Of a stretch of 64,000 nt of DNA, positions 56,993 to 64,000 are shown piece after piece. The position numbers and the translations under genes are program-made. Below the pieces are notes generated by a model. That model saw only the letters and a program-made list of their open reading frames with translations. It made no database searches and was not told where the DNA came from. Source of the stretch: Phyllostachys edulis (lineage: Eukaryota; Streptophyta; Magnoliopsida; Poales; Poaceae); assembly GCA_036346405.1 (NCBI GenBank), contig CM070558.1:3286001-3350000 (forward strand), given 5' to 3'. How positions within the stretch are numbered: the stretch's first letter is position 1; each line of letters begins with the position of its first letter.

Positions 56993-59900
56993 TGGTCATA
57001 GCAAGATTTGTAAATTCCAGAAGCAGCTTCATTTGATTACCATTGAGGATGAAGAGGAGGTGAATGAGGAGAACATGGAAGGGGTATTTGCTACACCTCC
57101 TAGCTGTCCAGAACATAAGAATGATTGTGAAGAAATACATGTTTCTGTGCGTGCAATGTCTGGCAGTTTGGCACTAGTTCAGGAACAAGTACTTTTACCT
57201 TGAAGGTTCATATAGAAAAAATCAGTGCAATTGCCCTAGTTGACAGTGGTAGTACTGCTACTTTCATTACACCTTTTGCGGCTGTAAGAGCTCAGTGTGA
57301 AATCACCAATCATCCCCAAATCAAAGTGGTAGTTGCAGATGGCAAAATACTGAGCAGTAACTCACAATGTCTTGGGTGTTTATATGAAATACAAGGGGAA
57401 AAGGTTTTAGACTGATTTCAGGCTATTGGAGCTCAAAGGTTATGACATTGTGTTAGGAAGTGACTAGATTTATGACCATAATCCAGTAAATCTCAATTTA
57501 AAAACTAGAGAATTTAGCTTTTGTAAGGAAGGGAAGAAGGTGGTAAAATTTAAGGATGAGACTGGTCCAAATGGAAACCGTGTTATCAATGCCTTACAGC
57601 TAAAGAAAATGATGAGTAAAGGAGTGGTTGGAGCTGTTATGTACTCCAAGGTTGTGTTAAAAACTGGGAAAACAGGAACAGACACACCATCAGAGATTCA
57701 ACCAATTCTGGATAAGTTTACTGATATATTCCAAGAGCCAAAACAACTACCACCAGTAAGAGAATGTGACCATACCATTCCTCCAGTACCTGAAGTTAGG
57801 CCTGTGAATGTAAGACCTTATAGACTACCTCACTACAAGAAAGATGTAATGGAAGGGTTGATTGAACAACTATTGGAGAATCATACCATCAGAAATAGTG
57901 TTAGTCTATATTCCTCTCCAGCTATCCTAGTGAAGAAAAAAGATGGTACTTGGAGACTTTGCATTGGTTATAAGCAGTTGAATGCTAATACAATCAAGAA
58001 TAAATATCAAATTCCTATTATTGCAGATTTGTTAGATGAGTTGAATGCAGCTAAGTATTTCTCCAAGATAGATATCAGATCTGGTTGTCATCAGATTAGA
58101 ATGGAGCCATCTAATATCTATAAGACTGCATTTAGCACCCACATAGGCCATTTTGAATTCATGGTGATGCCTTTTGGGTTGACTAATGCCCCTGCCACCT
58201 TTCAATCACTCATGAACAAGCTATTATTACCATTCCTTAGGAAGTTTGCTCTAGTCTTCTTTGATGATATTCTTATATATAGTTCAACTGTGGAAGATCA
58301 CAAGGAACATCTACAGCAAGTGTCAGAGGTGCTGAGAAAGAACCATCTGTATGCCAAGTTAAACAAATGTGTATTTGGGCAATTGTAAGTGGAATATTTG
58401 GGCCACATTATCAGTCGTGCAGGAGTATCAACAGATCCTGAAAAAGTGTTAGCAGTCAAAGAATGGCCAATACCTGACAACATAACTCATCTAAGAGGAT
58501 GCTTGGGGCTAGCAAGATACTATAGAAGGTTCATTAAAGACTTCGGGATAATTTGTAAACCAATGTTCAGTGCTCTAAAAAGAATGCCTTTCAATGGAAT
58601 GATGAATAGCAGAAAGCATTTATGAAAATCAAAGAGGCTTTGACCAATGCTCCAGTACTATCCTTGCCTAATTTTAGCCAACCTTTTGTTTTGGAAACTG
58701 ATGCTAGTGGCTATGGGATTGGAGCTATACTCATGTAGAGAGGCCGACCCATTTCATTCATGAGTAAAGCAATTGGGCCTAAGTCTGCAGTAATGTCTAC
58801 TTATGATAAAGAAGCTTTGGCTATACTGGAGGCAATAAAGAAATGGAAACATTATCTCATGGGTGCTAGTCTAATCATTAGAACTAATCAAATAAGCTTG
58901 AGGTATATTTCTGAGCAGAGGTTAGTTGATGGGATTCAGCATAAGCTTATGATCAAGCTAATGAGATACAATTACAAGGTGGAGTATAGAAGGGGAAGAG
59001 AAAACAAGGCAGCTGATGCTTTATCTAGAGTTCCTCATGATGAACAAAATATGGCTATTACAATGGCTATTCCTGTTTGGATGGTAGAAGTTACACAGAG
59101 TTATCAAGATGATGAGAATTGCCAAGAGCTTGAGAGAAAAATTAAGGGTTGATGCCAATAGTATGCCACCATATACCTTGTAGAATGGAATCTTGAGGTA
59201 CAAAGGAAGGATTCTTATTGGTGCTAGCACAAATTTGAGAAAACAAATACTAAGTTCCTTTCATGACTCAGCATTGGGTGGGCACTCGGGAGGAAGAGCT
59301 ACATATCAAAGACTGAAATTGTTGTTCTATTGGCCTAGGATGAAAACTGAAACTATTGCTTTTGTGAAAGAATGTGCAGTCTGCTAGAAAAACAAATCAG
59401 AGAATGTTCCATATCCAGGGTTGTTGCACCCTTTACCTATACCTGATATGGCTTGCGCTCACATAACCTTGGATTTCATTAAAGAACTACCTAAATCAGA
59501 AGAAAGGGATGTGATTATAGTTGTGGTAGACAAGTTCACCAAATATGCTCATTTCTTGTCCTTGAGGCATGCATATACAGTGATGAATGTAGTTGATCTA
59601 TTCTTAGATCACATCTACAAGTTACATGGCCTACCTACAGTGATCATCTCTGACAGGGACAAGATCTTCACTAGTACCCTATGGCAAGAACTCTTTAAGG
59701 CTCTAGGAGTCAAATTGAGGTTGAGTAGCGCGTATCATCCTCAAACAGATGGGCAAACTGAGAGAGTGAATCAATGTCTTGAGAATTATTTGAGGTGCAT
59801 GACATTTGCTAGTCCAAATAAATGGCATTCTTGGTTATCTCAAGCAGAATGGTGGTACAACACATCCTTTCATACAGTTTTGAAGATGATCCCAATTGAG

Positions 59901-60517
59901 GCATTATATGGCATGAAACCACCTCTAGTTATTGAATCTTTGTTACATGATCACACCCTGGAGGAGGCAAGAGATAGGCTTCAGACCAGAAGAGTTGCTA
60001 TGGATGCCATCAAAGCAAATTTAGAAAAGGCTAGTTCCAGGATGAAGCATTTTGTTGACAAGCATAGAACTGAAAGAACATTTGAAGTGAGTAGAATAGT
60101 ATACATGAAAATGCAACCTTATAGACAGAATGCCTTAGGACTGCACAAAATTCTGAAGCTTCACCCAAGTTTTATGGGCCTTTTAGAGTGTTAGAGAAGA
60201 TTGGTCGAGCTTCATACAAGCTACTACTCCCTGATGGTTGTCAAATCCATCCGGTTTTCCATGTCAGTCAATTAAAAGGGCACATTGGGTCTAAGGTAAT
60301 CCCCAGTAAAGAGTTACCGTTGGTAGATGAAGAAGGACATATACTAATAGAACCGATGGCTATTCTAGAGAGGAGAGTAATTCCAAGGAACAATGAACCT
60401 GGAGTTCAATGGAAGGTTCATTGGGCAAATCTACCTCCTGAAGCTGTTACCTGGGAGGATGCTGATTTCATAGCATGTATATTTTTCACAATTTCATCCT
60501 TGAGGACAAGGATCTAA
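56993..60517 (+). pseudogene. Reina-like chromovirus gag end and pol, decayed
   Basis: It starts abruptly in the gag zinc-knuckle region (PGHSKICKFQKQLHLI). Domains in order: aspartic protease with DSG at 57242-57250 (ALVDSGSTATFI); reverse transcriptase 57800-58380 with the FFDDILIYS catalytic box at about 58257; RNase H 58690-59020 (ETDASGYGIGAIL, then YDKEALAI); integrase with H-H-C-C zinc finger at 59260-59385 and core 59440-59810 (DKFTKYAHFL, YHPQTDGQTERVNQ); and a C-terminal chromodomain near 60360-60510 (VHWANLPPEAVTWEDADFI). LPPVRECDHTIPPVPEVRPV is of Reina type. In-frame stops (57413, 57464, 58386, 58736, 59150, 59383) and shifts near 58600 and 60190 make it inactive. Confidence 0.93.
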
Positions 60518-60527
60518 AGGAGGGAGC
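60516..60527 (+). other. Polypurine tract of the chromovirus
   Basis: AAAGGAGGGAGC follows directly on the pol stop codon (TAA 60515-60517) and ends two bases before the 3' LTR. Confidence 0.75.
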
Positions 60528-60529
60528 AA

Positions 60530-60950
60530 TCGTCAGGATTCTGAATGTCTGAACTTGATACCGGTTCGATCAGTTAGATCGTATGATGGAGAGAAGTAGA
60601 GGCGAGTTTATGTTGAGCGTGTGGACGGGATCGACGGATGGCGCTTCGTTGGAATCTATCGGCTTAGAGTGATAGAGTTGTTTACTGTTTACCTTACGAA
60701 GCTTTTACTTTTACTATTCATCATCAATTTCAAATGTTTTGTCGTTATCTGATTTCTCTGCTACCAAGCATAGTACTAAAGCAACTACTCTGCAATGGAG
60801 AGATCATACCAGTGAAACCCTAGTTCTTACTGTATCTACTTTACTCTTTGTTTTAGTTATGATAGCTCCAGTTTGGAGTTGAAATTCCCAAATACAATTT
60901 GTCAATTGATCTTCTCCGAAACTATTATTCAGTGGACCGCACCGGTTGGT
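60530..60950 (+). repeat. 3' LTR of the chromovirus (right edge uncertain)
   Basis: It begins TCGTCAGGATTCTGAATG, close to the TGTCAGGATTCTG start expected for this group. Reina-type LTRs are around 400 bp, and a CA near 60943 would fit, but no second LTR or duplication is present to fix the end. Confidence 0.55.
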
Positions 60951-61238
60951 TGATCAATGAGGGATCAGTGGATGCTATGCAACTCTGAAATCTGAATGGC
61001 ATGGAAGCATGCATCGCACGACCTGCTCTGCTCCCATCGGCAATTGCTTGCGGATGATCACGAACGAGACCTCACCCTGCACTTCGACTTAATTGTTTGT
61101 GGTAGGCTTATAGCTGAAGAAGATCAGAGCTTGCAGGGAGTACGTCTTGAGCTCGTCGTTAGATTATTTAGATGGCATTGATGAAGGTGATTTTTTGGTG
61201 CACTCATGATCCAGGGTTCGGCATGGTACTGTTAGTTA
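60951..61238. other. Unassigned, probably 5' part of a second LINE
   Basis: No motif is identified. The frame at 61239 onward looks like LINE ORF1, so this may be its 5' UTR. Confidence 0.3.
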
Positions 61239-61696
61239 GTGATCATCGAAAGGAGTTGGTTCTCAGGAGCTAAGAGGATGCGCCATTTAGAGGTTGAAGC
61301 CGGCACTGGAAGTGATGCCGGTGACGGCGAGGTCCTTGTTCTGTTTTCGCAAGTTCATTGTGTTGTCAGCGCTGTGATTGGATCTAGGTTTTGGCGGTTG
61401 CAAGAGGGTGATTCTTCCGATGACGAAGATCTCAGCCTGGCGGAAGTGGCCACTGATTCGAAGGCAGAGATTCGACCAACTTCTTTTCCTGACATCGGTC
61501 CCAAAAATTCTAAAGGAAATAGCGGTCAGTCTTCTTCCTCATCTAGTCTTCGCAGATCTTTGCAAGTTGGTGGTAAGGGGAGCTTTGGCCAAGGATCTTC
61601 CTCGAAGTCGTTAAACAACTTGATCTTTGATGATGCCATTGCTGCGGGGTACTCTTCAGCAGAGCTTTGAGAGGCGGGGATATCGCTCGGTCGTCG
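61239..61696 (+). pseudogene. LINE ORF1 N-terminal fragment, cut by an LTR
   Basis: An open frame of about 143 residues with an in-frame ATG at 61278. It contains SRFWRLQEGDSSDDEDLSLA, a Ser-rich middle (SSSSSLRRSLQVGGKG) and AIAAGYSSAEL before a TGA at 61668. The SRFW-L plus acidic SDDED pattern resembles the N-terminus of grass LINE ORF1 proteins; that assignment is tentative. Similar-frame sequence resumes after the stop and ends where an LTR begins at 61697. Confidence 0.45.
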
Positions 61697-62459
61697 TGTA
61701 ACGTCCCATTTGTTCAGAGTTTCCTGTAGTTTTCAAAATAAAAAGAACCATTTGGATTTGTTGAGAGTTCGAAGCTTAACTTGAGTTTTCAAAAGAGCTT
61801 TAATTGACTAAAATCAAACTTTAACTAAAATCAGCTTTTGCCCGTTTAAGCTATGTTGGAGTTCTTCCCTTGTCTTTGTTTGCCCTGTGCTTGGCCTCGG
61901 CCCAGTGCTTTTCTTTCCTCTCTGGTCCTCCCTTGCCCCCTGGACCTCCTCTAGTGTTTTCTGTTGGGTCTTGTTTTGTCCTCCTCCAGACCTTCTCTTG
62001 CTCGGACCCCTTTGTTGGTCTAAGTCCTCTCTTTTGAGTTTAGACTAGCTCGGGTTTGTGTTTCGAACATCTTTGGTCTCTGGATCTTTCTCTGTATCTT
62101 TTGTTTGGACTTCCCTTAGTCCAGACCTTCCCTTTGTTGGTTTGAATCTCTTTCTGTTTAGACCTCCCTTTGGGCTAAACCTTCTTCTCTGTCTAGATCT
62201 CCTTTGATCTAGACCTCCTTCTCTGTTTTGGACCTCCCCGTGTACCTCTCAGCGTTCATTTGAACTCCCTGAGTTCATTTGGGCGTCCTTGGAATCCTTT
62301 TGGACCTCCCTGCGCCCATATGGATCTCCCTGTGTCCATGTGGAGCTCCTTTTGACCTCCCTCGCGCCTGTGCGGTGCTACCGCTTGCTTTGGCGGTACT
62401 GCCGCTTGTTCCTTCGGAACTACCGTCCTTTTGTTGCGGTCGTACCATTCTGATCTTAG

Positions 62460-62826
62460 CTGCTCAGACCTCCCCCTTGTTGAGATCTGACCGTTAGGAC
62501 CTCCCCTCTGGAGATCTTAACCGCTCAGACCTCTCCTTGTTTAGATCTAGCCGTTAGGACCTCCTCTCTGGAGATCTTAACCTCTCAGACCTCCCCTTGT
62601 TCAGATCTAGCCGTTAGGACATCCTCTTTGGAGATCTTAACCGCTCAGACCGCCCCTTGATCAGATCTAGCCATTAGGACCTCCTCTCTGGAGATCTTAA
62701 CCGCTCAGACCTCCCCTTGATCAGATCTGGCCGTTAGGACCTCCTCTCGGAGATCTTAACCGCTCATACCTCCCCTTGCTCATATCTGGCCGTTAGGACC
62801 TCCCCTTTTGAGATCTTAACCATCCA
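62460..62826 (+). repeat. 60-bp minisatellite, six copies
   Basis: A GCTCAGACC landmark recurs at almost exactly 60-bp spacing (62462, 62522, 62583, 62642, 62702, 62761). Each unit also has GATCT(A/G)GCCGTTAGGAC and GGAGATCTTAACC. Copies differ by point changes and 1-bp indels. Confidence 0.95.
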
Positions 62827-63229
62827 GGTCCCTCCTCTGTTTGATCCAAGGGTCCAGACCTCTCCGGTATTTGATCTAACGATCTAGACCTCCTCTTTGT
62901 TTGGATCGAAAGGCCCGGACCTCTTTAGGCCTAGACCTCCTTTAGCGTTTGGACTCACCGCTGGCTCTTGCGGTCGTACCGCCTGAGTTTTGCCTTTCTT
63001 GCCTTAGGACCGTTTGATGCTTATCGGACGGCCCAATCTTGTTGGAGTGTTCGGATGGTCCAAACATCCCTTTTTCCTTTTAGCCCTCCGATACGCATCG
63101 GACGGCTTGGTTGAGATGGCTCGTTCGCTTGGTCTGAACGGCCCATCTGCCTTGCTCCGTCCGATCAAGATCTGACGGCCCATGTTCCTCCCACGCATCC
63201 TTGTTTCCGTGGGCCTCCCTTTGCTCTCG

Positions 63230-63970
63230 GTCTTGACCTTCAGGACCTACTCTTCGAGGATCTGACCGTCAGGATCTACTCTTTGAGGATCTGACCGTCA
63301 GGACCTGCCCTTTGTGGATCTTGTCCTCAGGTCATCCCCGTCGTGTGTCTTTTGGACCTCCTATCCATAGGACCTCCCCGTTGTGTGTCTTTTGGACCTC
63401 CTGTCCATAGGACCTCCCTGTGGTTGTGTCTTTTGGACCTCCTGCCCATAGGACCTCCTTGTTGATGCGTTCCTTTGGACCTCCCCGTGTCCTTAGGACT
63501 TCCCTAGGTCGGACCTACCGCTTGCCTGGTTGGACCTACCACTTGAGCTTGGTCTTCATCATTTGAGGACCTCCCCCTTGTTGATCTAATCGTCCAAGAC
63601 CTCCCTGTTTGTCTTTAGGACCTCCTCCCCGCAGGACCTCCCTGTCCTTTGGGCCTCCTTGTTCTCCAGGACCTCCCTCTTGTGTGTGTTTGGACCTCTT
63701 TTAGGTTCAGACCTCCCTTTTGTGTGTGTTTGGACCTCCCTTTTGTGGTCCAGACCTCCTTCTTGTGTTTGGACCCTTGCGGTCCAGACCTCCTCTTTTG
63801 TGTTTAGACCTTTGTGGTCTAGACCTCCTCCTTGTGTTTGGACCTTTGTGGTCCAGACCTTCTTGTTGTCTTCAGGACCCTTTGTCCTCAAGACCTCCTT
63901 GTTTGTCTTAGGACTTCTTGTCCTCAGACCTCCTTGGTGTCTTAAGGACCTCCTCCTTGGACCACCCCCT
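63230..63970 (+). repeat. GGACCTCC-rich degenerate array
   Basis: Dozens of (A/G)GACCTCC words in units of about 30-48 bp, for example GATCTGACCGTCAGGA (63255-63305), CTTTTGGACCTCCTGTCCA (63350-63430) and GTTTGGACC...GGTCCAGACCTCC (63690-63870). It forms one pyrimidine-rich strand over about 740 bp. Confidence 0.9.
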
Positions 63971-64000
63971 TTGACCAACCTGTTCCCCCTTTTGACTGGC

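Larger units (their letters stand above)
61697..64000 (+). mobile_element. Long LTR (Del/Tekay-like), runs off the window
   Basis: It starts TGTAACGTCCCATTTG, with CGTCG just before it (61692-61696) as the possible duplication. The interior has CGGACGGC/GTTCGGATGGTCC words near 63020-63120, as in the related LTRs at 10140 and 39770. Most of the visible part is pyrimidine-rich repeat sequence. The 3' end is beyond 64000. Confidence 0.75.

Noticed and set aside
23210..60517. Treating the Del/Tekay-like gag and the downstream pol as one element
   Set aside because: The pol has Reina-type motifs and is followed by a TCGTCAGG LTR unlike the TGTAACAG LTR in front of the gag.
62460..62826. Regularly spaced repeats resembling a CRISPR array
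   Set aside because: The whole 60-bp unit is repeated, with no unique spacers; it is a minisatellite in a plant LTR.
63586..63978. 130-residue repetitive minus-strand ORF
   Set aside because: It is a translation of the GGACCTCC array; the repeat pattern explains the open frame.

Overview
The window is plant nuclear DNA, almost certainly from a grass. One intron-containing host gene, a clade-D-type protein phosphatase 2C, sits in a thick nest of transposable elements of grass type: Del/Tekay-like Ty3/gypsy LTRs of about 3.3 kb, an Angela/BARE-like Copia LTR, a Maximus/Sirevirus-like Copia element, Stowaway, hAT, Mutator-like and CACTA elements, and L1-type LINEs. The species cannot be named from the sequence alone.

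Layout. 1-6.8 kb: a short direct duplication, a Tourist-like MITE and a nearly complete but broken plus-strand LINE. 6.8-7.2 kb: host DNA, including the original last codons and 3' flank of the phosphatase gene (minus strand). 7.2-13.0 kb: a minus-strand solo LTR holding a second, nested solo LTR. It landed two codons before the native stop of the phosphatase gene and now supplies the stop. 13.0-14.4 kb: the PP2C gene, three exons, open reading frame intact. 14.76-15.66 kb: a solo LTR in its promoter region. 16.5-18.05 kb: two long-hairpin Mutator-like elements inserted at the same target. 18.5-19.7 kb: a Stowaway MITE and a 236-bp tandem repeat. 20.4-22.6 kb: a solo LTR.

22.7-61 kb is a Russian-doll array. 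A Copia gag is cut by a Del/Tekay-like element (LTR, PBS, an extra ORF, gag). That gag ends at what looks like a deletion junction. Next comes a 9.6-kb Sirevirus-like Copia element with two LTRs, gag and a protease start but no integrase or reverse transcriptase. A minus-strand gypsy element is split over 37.7-39.0, 49.6 and 55.4-57.0 kb by an Angela-like solo LTR, which itself contains two further solo LTRs, each carrying its own hAT element. A 5.8-kb CACTA element is also inserted there. A Reina-like chromovirus pol (57.0-60.5 kb) follows. The end holds a second LINE ORF1 fragment cut by another long LTR whose body is a 60-bp minisatellite and a GGACCTCC-rich array.

All transposon reading frames I examined carry stops or frameshifts; none looks autonomous. 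Exact target-site duplications (TCAGG, CTGTT, TATTG, TTCAA and two 8-bp hAT duplications) fix many boundaries to the base. No RNA genes, CRISPR arrays or prokaryotic features were seen. I found no new enzymatic system. The most notable items are the LTR-supplied stop codon of the PP2C gene, the layered solo LTRs, and an unrecognised ORF between PBS and gag in the Del/Tekay-like element.
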